From Vespula vulgaris (Eukaryota > Arthropoda > Insecta > Hymenoptera > Vespidae): a DNA stretch of 64,000 bases. The notes under the pieces are model-generated. The model saw nothing but the letters and a program-made list of their open reading frames with translations. It was not told the origin of the DNA and did not search any database. Below are positions 38,290-50,504 of the stretch, piece after piece. The position numbers were made by a program, and so were the translations under genes. Numbering within the stretch: the stretch's first letter is position 1; the number at the start of each line of letters is the position of its first letter. The stretch is from contig NC_066592.1 of the NCBI RefSeq assembly GCF_905475345.1, positions 3,282,501-3,346,500 of the forward strand. Reading direction: 5' to 3'.

Positions 38290-38800
38290 TTCTTTCGTAT
38301 ATAGAAATATATTAATAATATAATATTAAAACGATTCCACGCGTAATGATAGTTTTTAATTATATTAATTCATTGATATCGTTAAAAAATCGAATTTTTC
38401 TAGATATTCTTCTTTTTTATTTCTCTATCGATATTTTAAAACAAACGGACACCCCATACAAAATATTGTACGATGTAAAAATATATAATTAATAAAAAGT
38501 TATTCTACATAGTGCTTTTTAAAATAATATCCTCGATAATACTTTTCAATCAAATTAATTTGTCTATATCGTCCAAATTATGTCCAAACGAATGTTTCTG
38601 GACATTTTTATTTATTTATTTATTTATTAATTTTTTGCAATACTTTGAAACAAACACCCGGAGTCTAACATTAAAACCAATCGGACTACTTCTCGGTAAA
38701 CTAAAAATATATTATTAATAAAAACTCATTCGACATAGTGCTTTTTGAAAAACGATTCCTGTGGTAATAAAGTTTTCAATTAAATTAAATTGATTAATCG
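38290..38800. repeat. Diverged tandem repeat, about 190-230 bp unit, three copies
   Basis: The ACATAGTGCTTTTT block at 38508 and 38731, the TTTTCAATTAAATTAA-like block (38353, 38543, 38773) and the AAACAAACRSAC-like block (38433, 38641) recur in the same order. The first copy lacks the clear CATAGTGC block. The array begins about 125 bp from the acceptor of the Ace exon. Confidence 0.6.
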
Positions 38801-39035
38801 CTTAAGGCCGGACTCTCGTCGATCTCTTTTTTTTTTTATTTTACAAAATTTCGTAACGAACGTTTAGAAGTCGCGCAATCGTCGCGTAATCGATAATTAA
38901 CGCGTAAAATCTTGATTATTTTTTACAACAAGGACCAAACAAAAAATTATTTTATCTCAGTGATAAATTGGACATTGCAAATTCGAGAATGTGATATCTT
39001 TTTCCTCGCTTTAATCTGCGAAAGAAAAAAAAAAC

Positions 39036-39078
39036 GAAAAAGAAAAAGAAAAAGAAAAAGAAAAAGAAAAAAGAAAAG
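39036..39078. repeat. (GAAAAA)n repeat
   Basis: About seven hexamer units. Confidence 0.9.
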
Positions 39079-39298
39079 AACGTTTGGTAAGGAAAACCCG
39101 AGGGTTTTTGTCGGTTGCATTTATTAGACAGTCAGAAGAGATAGTTAGTACTTCGGTGCACGTAGACGCGTCTAGAGACGGTGAGAAATAAGGAGACAGA
39201 AAAAGGGGAGGGTAAAGAGGAAAAGAGAAAGAGAGAGATAGGAAGATAAAGAGAGGAAAAGAGAGAGATAGTAAGAGAAAACAGAATACTCGAGAAAC

Positions 39299-39332
<34 letters not shown>
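39299..39332. repeat. (ACG)n trinucleotide repeat
   Basis: About 11 ACG units, the only CpG-containing trinucleotide array here, followed directly by a G-rich tract (39334-39375). Confidence 0.95.
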
Positions 39333-39334
<2 letters not shown>

Positions 39335-40828
39335 GGGTTTGGATGGTGAAGGGGAGAGGTTGGGGAGAGGGGGTGGATAATGTTTATGCGGTGTACACTT
39401 TAAGCCGGACGGTATCAGTGGATTAGCCGCGATATTTTACAAAGTAGAGGGAAAAGTGAGATAAGAAGAAGATGGTATACGATAAGAGGATATAGTAAGA
39501 GCAGTTATGTTAGTAGCACATTTTTGGTAGTACGAACCTTTTGTATTTATTTCTTTTTTTTTTCTTCTTTTTTTTCCCTCTTTTTCTTACCCTGACCTTT
39601 CCCTTTCTTTCTTATTTCTAACTTTTTCACGTATATGTGTACCTACACACAATTTATATATATATATACCTGTATGTATATGCATGTATAGGTACATATA
39701 AATATACGTAGACGTGAATCCAACACAAAAGCTTCATTTCTTTTTCGCAATGTAAAACCAGCGTCAGCTTCGCGAGCTCGAGTTCTAGGCTTTGAAATGC
39801 CTAGGGATGGCTTTAAAAAGGATTCTTTCGGGGAAAATGCATTCTTCCGATATAAAGGATTTTCCGTAGTCAGGTTGCCGAAAGAAAGGAAGAAAAATAA
39901 AAAAATAAAGAAAACAGGAAAGAAAGCAAGAAAGAAAGAAAGAAAGAAAGAATATGGATTGTAAATATTTTTCATAACATCGGCGACACATACCATCCTT
40001 GGTCCTCCCACAGTGTCTCAGATGTCTCTGAGAATACATTGCCTCTGTATGCAGCAGTGTGTACGGATACGTGTGCATATAAATATGTGTATTCTCGTAT
40101 AAATAGAAATATTCGAGATTCGCCGGAGGGTTGCCATCGTCTTATACATACCGAGCGCGTTATACCCTGGTACATACATTAGTGTATACGTCTACTGTAG
40201 ATAGGGGAGGGGAGAGTTATATCTACATTTTTTTTCTTTCTTCTTCTTTTTTCTTTCTTTTTTTTTCTTTTTTTTTTTTACATGTTTCGATCCGGAGGAC
40301 TCATCCCGGAGGGCTGTTCGTAAGAAAAATATCAGAATCTTTTTTAATTTTCTCTTTCAAGTAAAGAGAGAGAGAGAGAGATGACGATTCTCTATGTTCT
40401 TTTGAACAATGGAGGAAAATAATTTTTATGAGAAAAATATAAAATGAAATATATATATATAAAAAAAAGAAAAAAATGAGAGAAAAAGAGAGAGAGAAAT
40501 AGTAGAAATGTACGTTTCTTTTTTCCTTCTTTTATTTTTTTTTATTTGTTTGTTTCTTTTCTTTTTCTTTTTTATATTTTCATTCGTTTATTTTATTTCA
40601 TTTTTTTTTTTTTTTATTTTTTCTTCTTTTTTTTTATATTCGTCGTCTCCTGGAACACGCGAGAAACTAAATATAGGGACACATGACGGAAGATAACGAT
40701 GCCAGAATGACCACGTTGTCGTAAAAATAGCGAGCTTCTCGAGCGACCTTCGTGAGATATTTAGGCCTACCGTGTAATCACCGGACGGCTTAAAGTCAAC
40801 CCTCTTTCAACGTACCCTTCTGAATTAT

Positions 40829-40832
<4 letters not shown>

Positions 40833-40869
<37 letters not shown>
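40833..40869. repeat. (AG)n microsatellite
   Basis: About 18 AG units. Confidence 0.93.
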
Positions 40870-40872
<3 letters not shown>

Positions 40873-41188
40873 AAATCGTTGCCCATGGCCTTAACGCAAG
40901 CACTCCTTTCGCTAACAGTTCGACAGTATTTCTTTTTTAATTTTTCTTTTTTTTCTTTTTCTTTTACATCGGTTCATTTAAATATCAATTAAATGCAGAC
41001 GGAGAAAGAAATAGGGAAAAAAATTGATCGCAATTTTTTTTTTCATATTTAGTGCAAAAAATATTCTTGACTTAAAGGATAGTATCGAATGAAAATAAAT
41101 TAAATAAATACGTAGGATAAAAAATCGTAAAGTTCGTGACATTTTTCTCCTTTATTGCCTTTTCTCTCTCTCTTTCTCTCTTTCTCAT

Positions 41189-41192
<4 letters not shown>

Positions 41193-41241
<49 letters not shown>
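41193..41241 (+). repeat. (CT)n microsatellite
   Basis: About 24 CT units, followed within 150 bp by (CA)n at 41386-41414. Confidence 0.94.
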
Positions 41242-41243
<2 letters not shown>

Positions 41244-41380
41244 TTTATTTTAAGATTCGTAAAGAATATCTAATTTTACAATACTTAATTTTATTGACAT
41301 TTATTTTCTTGAAAAGAACGACGAGTCAGCTATCAATCAAATGTCAACTGCCGATATCGTAAATTTAACAGGGGTATAAA

Positions 41381-41385
<5 letters not shown>

Positions 41386-41414
<29 letters not shown>
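41386..41414. repeat. (CA)n microsatellite
   Basis: About 14 CA units; (GT)n on the Ace sense strand. Confidence 0.93.
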
Positions 41415-41419
<5 letters not shown>

Positions 41420-42149
41420 CGATAATACGATAAGGGTCGGCATTAAAACGAATAATCTCGAATCTCCGAACGACTTTTAACAATAAGAGAGAAAAGAAGA
41501 AGGAGAGAGAGACTCTTGAAGTAATTTCTTTAGAATCTTCGAACAACTTCGAATCCTCAAACTTAGATTTAAATTGGAATATTAAGAATTAATTGTGAAA
41601 GAAGAATTAAGATTCGTTCCGTTTTCGAAATCGAGAACATGCAATCATGTTCTTTTTTTCTGTTAAAACTATAAGAGAACGTTTTTAATATATGAAAAGA
41701 GGATGATGCTAAAAGTACGTGTATCTCTCTCACTCTCTCTCTCTCTCTCTCTCTCTTTTTTCTTCTCTCTTGCTCTTTGTCTTTGTCTTTCTAAAAAGAA
41801 AATATCGTCTTTTCTCTGTTCTTCTTTTTCTTATTATTTCTCTTCGTGAGAACCAGCAAGGAAAAAGCAGGTGTAGATACGTTCCTTCTCTCTCTCTCTC
41901 TCTGTTTCTCTCTGTCTTTTTCATCTTTCTTAAGAAAAAGAAAGTATCCCTACTTTCGCAGCATCCACACAATATTCTTCGTACATCGATATAGTTGAAC
42001 GTATAAACGAGGACGACATAACTACAAGGCAAACACGAAAAAATATCTATTTCATATATATATTAACCTGTATACAGGTATTAGATTTGCTTTTAGATTC
42101 TTCCGATAATCGAGACTTGTCTTAACTTTTCCTTTAACATCCCCTTTAT

Positions 42150-42183
<34 letters not shown>

Positions 42184-42199
42184 CACAAATTCACATACA

Positions 42200-42560
42200 T
42201 ATCTATATGAAAGTCCAATCATCTCCCTCATCATATTTCCACGCCAATTTATTTTCTTTTAACGCGTTCACAATTTCTTCTTATGCTTTACCACCTCTAT
42301 TATGTTTTTTGGTCAACCCCTTCCTTCCTTCGTTCTTTCTTTCCTTGCTTCATCCCTTCTTTTTTCGGTACCCTGATATTTTTCTATTCCCAACAGCTCC
42401 GTAGAAAAGCTTCTGTTCCGGACCACTTCATCCCATGCTTACCACGCTTTCACGGTGCTTGGCACGCCCTCGCTTTTCTTTCCAACCCCCTAACCTCTAC
42501 ACCCCCTCACCCTTCTCCCACCAACCTTTCTTCGTTCTAGTCTTAACCTTCTCTACCTCT
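42200..42560 (+). other. Pyrimidine-skewed, non-repetitive stretch
   Basis: About 350 bp in which the plus strand is dominated by C and T without being a simple repeat. Frames through it are rich in F, S, P and L because of the skew. Confidence 0.4.
42486..42519 (-). other. G-quadruplex-like motif on the Ace sense strand (one long loop)
   Basis: The plus strand has CCCCC, CCCCC, CCC and CCC; the minus strand loops are 4, 3 and 11 nt. It sits in a 350-bp pyrimidine-rich plus-strand stretch. Confidence 0.5.
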
Positions 42561-43595
42561 TCTTCTTATTGATCGTTCTTCTGTTGCAAATATAAAAATT
42601 TGTAATACGTACTTTGTAATTTGTTATGTGTAATATGGAAATTGTGATTTATGAAAAGTTTAAAAAAGAAAAAAGAGAGAGAAAGAAAGAAAAAAGGAGT
42701 AATTTTATTTGCATCGATCCGTATTAATTAATATTACGTTCAATAGTACTCTTTCGTTCTTTTATTTTTTCGTTTGTTCGTTTCTTTTTTTTTGTTTTTT
42801 TTTTGTTTTTAGTACTTTGAACAAAGATCTCGTAAAAGAACATTTGTTCGGATAAATAAAAATGTTTTTTTTTATTTTATATAAGTAAATGTTTATTACT
42901 TATTCATTATACACATTTTCTTTTTTTTATGTCTCCCTATGGTACACGATGAAAATGAAAACTTGTATCGAAGAATTTTCCTCGAAAAAAAAAGAAAATT
43001 ATGGACGATATTTTTTCGTAAAACGAAGTTACCAGATCTATTTTATTTCATTATTGATCATTCTCCTTGAAAGTATTGGTAGTAGAAGGATCTGGATCAG
43101 AAATGAGGAAACCATTACATACATGTGCTGGCATGTGCAACTGAGTTACTGTTTTTAGATGGGGTCTTTTTATCTGGGTTAGTAAGGATCTTCGATTTTA
43201 TGTTACTACAGTTTATGTATTCCCCCTTACCTCTTATTCGAGAAGCATACGTGTTTCGAAAAAGTTAATCCTTTAAAAAAGTTCAATATGAGAAAAACTG
43301 TTCCTCAAAAAGTCCAAATAAAATAATAATTATTATCAATTAATGTAACAAACAATTCATCTCGTATTCGTTAATCGTAATATTGCTTATTACGTTATAT
43401 ATCTTCTATAACAAATATTATTATAAAGTGATTTTATTTTTCTTTCTTTTTTCTATTGAAAATATTTCTATTTTACTGAATTAACAAGAAAGAAAAATAC
43501 ATATACTAGAGTGTTGTGAACGTTCGTAAGATCGTAATAAATCGCATGGTAAATTTTTTTAAAAGAAGAAAAAAGAAAAAAAGAATATATATATG

Positions 43596-43598
<3 letters not shown>

Positions 43599-43653
<55 letters not shown>
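43599..43653. repeat. (AG)n microsatellite
   Basis: About 27 uninterrupted AG units. Confidence 0.95.
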
Positions 43654-43657
<4 letters not shown>

Positions 43658-44824
43658 AAAAACAAAACTGTCCTTTTCTTTAAAATAAAAAGTATATATA
43701 AGGAATGAGAAATAATTAGATGAAGAGACTCTCGAAGATAATATCTTTTCCGATAAACGAAAGAACAAATGGAAATTATTCCAACTTAATCTAGGTCATG
43801 CTTCGGATAATCCGTCTCGTTAGTTATTCCTCCTTTACTCGTTTGTCCCTCAGAATAAAACTTATGGGTATCTATCCTTCCACCACTACCATCAGCATTT
43901 CCGTTTTCACGAGTTGCCATTCTCATCGAATATCGAATTGAGGAATATTCAATGAAATTGTGAAAGATCGTATATCGTTACAATTCTCGAAATCTCTTAA
44001 TTCTTTGCAATACTTTTCATAAAAGAAAAAAGAAAAGAAAAAAATATAGAAAAATCAATAACCCGAATAATATCGATTAGATTGATAATAAATTAGAGAG
44101 CATCGTATAAAGACGTACTTAGTAAAGTACAAAAATTTTTTCATTTATTTCTTTATGTTTTTCCTTTTTTTTTTTTTTAATTTATTTAACAGCGAAACTT
44201 CGATAGTGACGTTAACTCGTTATTGGTTTTCAGAAATTTAATGATTATGCCAATGCAATGAGATAAGAACAATTAAACGAAAGAATTCTATCGATAAATT
44301 ATGACAGTGATCGATTTTACGAAATTATTTGAATCTACGTGGCTTGTCGAAAATGAATGATCTAAATTTTTGTAATGTCAAATTTTGTGAAAGCAGAGAA
44401 AGGAAAAAAACAAAAAAAAAAGAGAGAAAGAAAATTAATCGTAGATCTTTCAAGAAGTCCTCGCAATAATTATCGTGATAATTATTAATCTCGACATTCG
44501 TATATTAAATATTCGTTCGAGCGAAATCGAATCGAAGGATCGATTAAAATAAATCTTTTAAATTTTTATATGTACACTTAAGTAAGTAAGTAAGTAATAA
44601 TACGTATAAAGGTATTAATGAGTACCATCGAAGATAAAAAGAGATAGATATTTAGAAAAGAAAGACGATTTACGAGGGCTCGTTAAGTTTTCTTTTCACC
44701 GATAAACGAGATACTTCAGCGTTTATCGTTCTTTCAACTCACTCGAAACACTTCACAATAATACGATCTGTTTTTCTTTCGACGAACAGAAACAACGAAC
44801 GAGGCTTGGATTGGCATTTTCTTT

Positions 44825-44855
44825 GGGGGGGGTGGGACCTAAGGGTTGCAGAGGG
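44825..44855 (+). other. Canonical G-quadruplex motif
   Basis: Runs of 8, 3, 3 and 3 G with loops T, ACCTAA and TTGCAGA. Confidence 0.75.
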
Positions 44856-45385
44856 TGGAACGAACAGAGAAAAAAACGAACGAACGAAAGAAAGAAGGAA
44901 AGAAAAAAAGAAGAAAAGGATACCTTGAACATACTTTGACCGCGATCCAATTAAAACTTGCACGCGAGAGAGAAAAGTCGCGAGAAAGAATAGAATCAAG
45001 GATGATACCAACGTGCGAACATCTGATTATTATCTTCATAATGAAAGTCGTTTGGGAATGATCATCGTCAGATGAGAAAAGAAAGAGAAAGAAAAAAAAG
45101 AAAAAGAAAAGAAAAAAAAATATTGGACAAAAAATATCTATCTGTTTCTATTTTTCTCTTCCTCTGTTTCGTAATTATTTTTATTTCTTGTTTTCCATAT
45201 TACGAAATGAAAAATCAAATGGAGTTTTTACAAATTATTTTTAGAGTATTATCCTTTCATTATTATTAAATATTATTCGCCAACTCGTGCTTGTGTATTT
45301 TTATATAGAAAATTTTGACAAATTATGTGAATGCACGACAAGAAACGTACTACTGCTGTATTACGTAGGTTGTAAAAAGTGTTTC

Positions 45386-45411
45386 GGGGATTTAAGGGGG
45401 TTGGGTGAGGG
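45386..45411 (+). other. Canonical G-quadruplex motif
   Basis: Runs GGGG, GGGGG, GGG, GGG with loops ATTTAA, TT and TGA. Confidence 0.75.
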
Positions 45412-46368
45412 TGAGGACGGTCGTAAAACATTGCGACTAGGCTTTACCGAAAAAGGGACGATTTACGTTCGTCCAACGACAAAAGGGAGACTTCTGGCTT
45501 ATATAAGATGAAAATACCGAAAAGCTTTTCGAGATTTCTTTTACTTCGAACGGAGACCGATGATCTACGTCAGTCTTAATAAGACTTAGTATAAACTTTA
45601 TGAGTCCTATTTTCTCTCTCTTTTATATATATATATATGCGTATATACACGTAGTACATATGTATATAAAAATATAATATGACATATAAAATATAATATG
45701 ACATATGAAATCTTAAGAATCTTAAATTACATTATTAATCATTAATCTTCAATGCATTTCTTTATATAACCTGCAAAGTTGTAAAAAAAAAAAAAAGGGA
45801 AAGAGAAAGAACAATTTTCCGAAGAGGAAAAAAAAATTATTCGTAAGAAAAAGTAAAGTAAGAAGAAACAAATAAGAATATTTAATAAATGATGTTGTAT
45901 TTTATTTTTAACAAATAATTGACGAGTAGTGCAATAGAATAAAAAGATCATAATAAAATTGATCCAAATGATATAATAATTGTGGCTATAATTTAATAAA
46001 TAAAAAAGAGAGAAAGAGAAAAAAAAAGAAAAGACCGCTATTTCTGCGTATTCGTATATCTGGGAGAGAACGCGAAACAATAACAATTTTCCTGTCTTGC
46101 CTTCGGCAGCCCTTTTTACTGTCATCGCTGAGAGAAAATCCCTCTCGTCGTCTCTTTCCCACCACTAGTGAAAATGGAAACGTATTTCCGACGTCGAAGG
46201 CGGTCCAAATTCAAAAGAACTCAATTACGAATCGCCCCTGAAAACTCGCCCGCGGCATCGTGTCAGATTTTCGCGTATAGCAACGGAGAAAAACTGAAAG
46301 AGAGACAAAGACATAAAGAGAAACGTTGTTAGGATAAAGCTAGGAAAAACAGAAACAGCCAGAGAGAC

Positions 46369-46399
<31 letters not shown>

Positions 46400-46879
46400 A
46401 TTAACAAAATTTGTAAATTAGAAAACTCATTAGTAATCCAACAAATAATCATACGAAATGTCGAATAAAATTCTTAATACTATAGCAAGTTATATTTAAA
46501 AAAAAAAAAAAAAAAAAGAAAAAAGAAAAAAGAAAGATCCATTACGAGTACCGTCGATTAGAAAATTGACAGATAAAATACAAGGACCATCCACGATCGA
46601 TTGTAAACTTTACGATAGCGATGATAAAAAATATAGTTAAAAGAAAAAAAAAAAAAACGTTCGTATCCGAATTTAACGCAAGTTTAAGAATCGTTCGAAT
46701 AAAAAAGGGAAAGAAATGGAAATGACGCAGGATGCGAAACGAACTGACATAAGAAGTAGAAAAAAGAAAGAAAGGGAAAATAAAAAAGAGAGAGGGAAAG
46801 AGAAAGATAGACAGAGACAGAGACAGAAAGAGACAGAGAAGGTAAAAAAGAAGAAGAAGAAGAAGAAGGAAAAAAAAAC

Positions 46880-47170
46880 AGGTGGGAAGGTAAGGGGCGG
46901 CGTCGAGTTTGCAGCGTCGTAGAGGGGTTGAGGGTGAAGAGAGAAGGGCTTGGAAAGCTGCACGAGCAGCTCGGCTGCCTACCCCCGGACTCACCCATCT
47001 CTATCGATTCAACACCACCAACTTGTTGGCTACCTTCATTGTCGTGGCACCGACGATTTTCCCGGCGCGCCCTCGAAATTCATCCCTTGTAGTCGAAAAG
47101 CCTCGAGTACCTTGCTCTCGACACTCGTTCGAACATTTTCCGACCTCTCGTCTTCCTCATCTCGCATTAC
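46880..47170. other. GC-rich CpG island, function unknown
   Basis: GC content visibly far above the surroundings, with GGCGGCGTCG near 46896, CCCGGCGCGCCC near 47058 and a 6-bp-stem palindrome AGCTGCACGAGCAGCT near 46957. Frames are open on both strands, but no protein family is recognisable. Candidate promoter, enhancer or non-coding exon. Confidence 0.4.
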
Positions 47171-47176
47171 TTTTTC

Positions 47177-47215
47177 CTTTTCTTTTCTTTTCTTTTCTTT
47201 TCTTTTCTTTTCTTT
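47177..47215 (+). repeat. (TTTTC)n pentanucleotide repeat
   Basis: About seven units bordering the GC-rich island at 46880-47170. Confidence 0.92.
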
Positions 47216-47925
47216 ACTTGTTTTTTGCTTTTTTTTTTTCTACTCCACCCCATCCCTTAAGAGATCGTACACTTTGTTCGTATATTTTCTCTCTCTCTCT
47301 CTCTCTTTCTCTCCCTCTTTTTCTTTTCTCTTTCTCTTTCTTTTTCACTTTTAATCTACGAGGTGTATATTAATTTGATATCAAGTAAAAATCTCGATCT
47401 CGATTGAATTTGTAAATATTGAAAGTTTGAAGAACGAGATGACAGAGGAAAAAATTTTGTGGACATATGATTGAATACTACCTCGAGATCAACGATATTA
47501 ATCAGATCAATTTTGGACAACCTGTAGATCGTAGAGATAATATTTCTCAACGATCGTTCGATCATTCGTTCTATTCGTTAATTCTTTTTTTGTTATCGCT
47601 AAGTTCGTTCGTGTTAACTACTTCGTATGTTAATTAAGTAAGTAATCATTTTTGTTTGACAAATTCGTCAAGGCTAATCCAGGAACGTATCGCTGCCTCA
47701 TTAGATTTCCTTTCTTTTCTTTTTTTTCTTCTTGTCCCCCTTCCGATCAAGATCACCTTTTCAAGAGTTCTAAGGTTGAAAATATGATGGAAGATAGGGT
47801 GAATGAAAAAAAGAAAAAGAGAGAGAGAGAGAGTCTTAATTACCTAGCTCGATGAATATCACGGTTCTCGACTGTCGTCACGCACGAAGTATTTCATTCT
47901 AAAGTAGTAGATGGGGGTGACATAC

Positions 47926-47966
<41 letters not shown>

Positions 47967-48790
47967 CAGAGATTTTGTAAAGTAAATCAACGCCTTGACA
48001 CGCGACAGAATCAAAAGAAATTTATGACGTTGAGAGAATCAGATGAGATATTTTTTATATATATATATATATATAGCTTTTTTAATTTGAACAATTTTTT
48101 TTTTAATTTTTCTTTTCTTTTACAATTAATTCTTTCTTCATAATTATTATAAAAATGAAACTAGATAAATAAATAAATATATATATATGAAAAAGTTAAC
48201 GTTTTTTATTAACATCTAAAAATATTATTTTGATTTCATAGAAAAGAAACAAAAATGTCTGCGAGAAACGAATCATAATACACAAAATCTAAACGATTTT
48301 TTGGTCATGTATCACGAGCTCGTTATCGAACGATAGTTCGATATCTATGGAGATGAACTTCATACGTGATACTATCGATTTTATAAACTATACTAAATTG
48401 AAACGAGTTAGGTTCCTGTCCCTTTTTTTTCTTTCTTTTTTTTGTTTTTTTTTTTATTTTCCTTTATTTTTTTTTTTTGTTGTTGTACCCTTATATTACT
48501 CATACGATGTTGTTATCGTTACAACGATTAAAAATCAATCATTCATTGAGAAATTTTCGAAATAATTTCACGCAATAAAAAAATCTGCTTAGAAATAATA
48601 TATATATATATTTCTTTTTTATTTCTTTTTCTTTCTTTGTAATAATTAAATTAATCAAGAATTCATTCCAATGGTATCGTTAATCGTAATATAATTGACA
48701 TCATATATACAATGGCCGCCATGAATCCATCGAATTATGAGAAAATACACATTTGTTTTCCTTAACAAAACAATAGATACTATTGCTATG

Positions 48791-48866
48791 ATCGAACGTT
48801 CGATTAAACTACATTGAGATAATCGAATGTTTGATTAAACTGTGTTCGAGTAATCGAGATTCTACC
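48791..48866. repeat. 31-bp minisatellite, about 2.4 copies
   Basis: ATCGAACGTTCGATTAAACT at 48791 recurs at 48822 with few changes and starts again at 48853. Confidence 0.7.
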
Positions 48867-48908
48867 GTATAAACAGATTGCTCTGGTTCACCATGTGCAA
48901 CTATTTCA

Positions 48909-48940
<32 letters not shown>

Positions 48941-49201
48941 ATCCATCCATCTATTTATCTCTTTTCTATCTCGGATATAATAAAAAGGTGAACGATTTTA
49001 CGATGCGAAAAGAAATTTTTTATGAACATCAGCGTCGTTGTCCTTGATACATATGTAGTACACACATACACATACATATCAAACAACCTTTATTCATGAG
49101 AACGAAAAGAATATCTCTCTTTTATAAAGATAGGAAAAGGAAATTATGATGACGATTACGAGGATAAGGTCAAAAGAAAGAATAAAAGAAAATGAAAGAG
49201 A

Positions 49202-49245
49202 GAAGAAGAAGAAGAAAAAGAAGAAGAAGAAGAAGAAGAAGAAGA
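49202..49245. repeat. (GAA)n microsatellite
   Basis: About 14 GAA units with one A-rich interruption. Confidence 0.92.
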
Positions 49246-49656
49246 CGAACTAGATGGACTCGTTTCAATATAATTTACCTAACGAGGCCACCTGCCATTG
49301 TGACGAATTTTCAAGTTTTCGGAATAAATTCAATAACGTGGTGAGGGATAGAGTAGAGTAGAGTTGGCGGGTGTGTCGGCGTATAAAACGAGAGAAAAAG
49401 AAAAAGAAAAAGAAAAAAAAGGAGAAGAAAGGAAAAAAAGAAAGTACAGAAGAGAAACTTTTTTACAGCTAACTTATAAGGAGATAGTCTTCGTCGTCGC
49501 GAGTGGAAGTAATCTTCGAGACATCGAACGTATATTTTCGTTCTTTTCTCTCTAATCTTCCTCTCTTTTTTATTTTCTTTTTTTTTTGTCTTTCTCTACC
49601 TCACTGTATCTTACTGATTAGAAAATTGTCGACAGAGAGAGAGAGGAGGGAAAGAA

Positions 49657-49688
<32 letters not shown>

Positions 49689-50445
49689 GGAGAGAGAAAC
49701 AGGAAAAAGAAAAGAAGAATTCATTTTTATTATTAGCCCAATATTATTCCTGTTAAATTGAAATGAATTTTGATTAAACAATCGAGGTTGAATATTTCAT
49801 CAAATAAATTTTAATAAATATATATGGGGAAGATAAAAATGTCTTGTTCGTTGAATTAGAAATCTTTTTCTTTTCTTTTTTTTTCTTTTCTTTTTTTTTT
49901 TTTATAAGAAAAATTGTGTTTAAGTTATCAACGAATTGAAATGCAGAATGTATAAACGACTGGAATATGTTACTTATATTTGCAATTCAGTTTTCTTTCT
50001 TCCTACCTTTCTTTCTTTCTTTCTTTCTTTCTTACTTTCTTTCTTTCTTTATTTCTTTTCTTCTTCCTTTCTATTTAGAAAAGAGCTTGGAACTCGAGCG
50101 GAAAAATGTTCGAGAGGAGAAAAAAAATTGCACAATGGGCATAACTATGCTCGTTTTACGGACATTAACATGGCGAGTAAAACTGCTGGAATGCGTTTGC
50201 TTTTATCGCGCTTACAAATCGAAGAGGAAACATAAAAAACGAGACGAGTTCGTGTTCATTCTTTGCATGTATTTCACACACACACACACACACATACATA
50301 TACGCATACACATACACATATGCATACGTAGATATATACATATTTACGAAAGAAAAACGCGAGCTCGAGTTTATTCGATCGTCGTAAAAACGATTATCGC
50401 ATTTCTGAACGTCGGAATAACGATTACGATGAAAGATCGTATTCA

Positions 50446-50504
50446 TGATTCGATTCGATTCGATTCGATTCTGTTCGAATTCGATTCGGTTCGAATCGAA
50501 TCGT
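50446..50504. repeat. (GATTC)n tract that folds back on itself
   Basis: GATTC units change to the complementary GAATC orientation, giving a hairpin: 50479-50488 pairs with 50492-50501 around a 3-nt loop. Confidence 0.85.

Noticed and set aside
39643..40175. Minus-strand frames over 100 codons long near 39.6-40.2 kb
   Set aside because: Considered as the preceding Ace exon, but there is no D-E-G, G-E-S-A-G or other cholinesterase motif; the middle is an F-L-S run from a purine repeat.
46542..47373. Several long frames on both strands around the GC-rich island
   Set aside because: Dominated by S/F/L or K/E runs from CT and GA tracts, and open on both strands at once; no domain recognised. The island itself is kept as a possible regulatory element.
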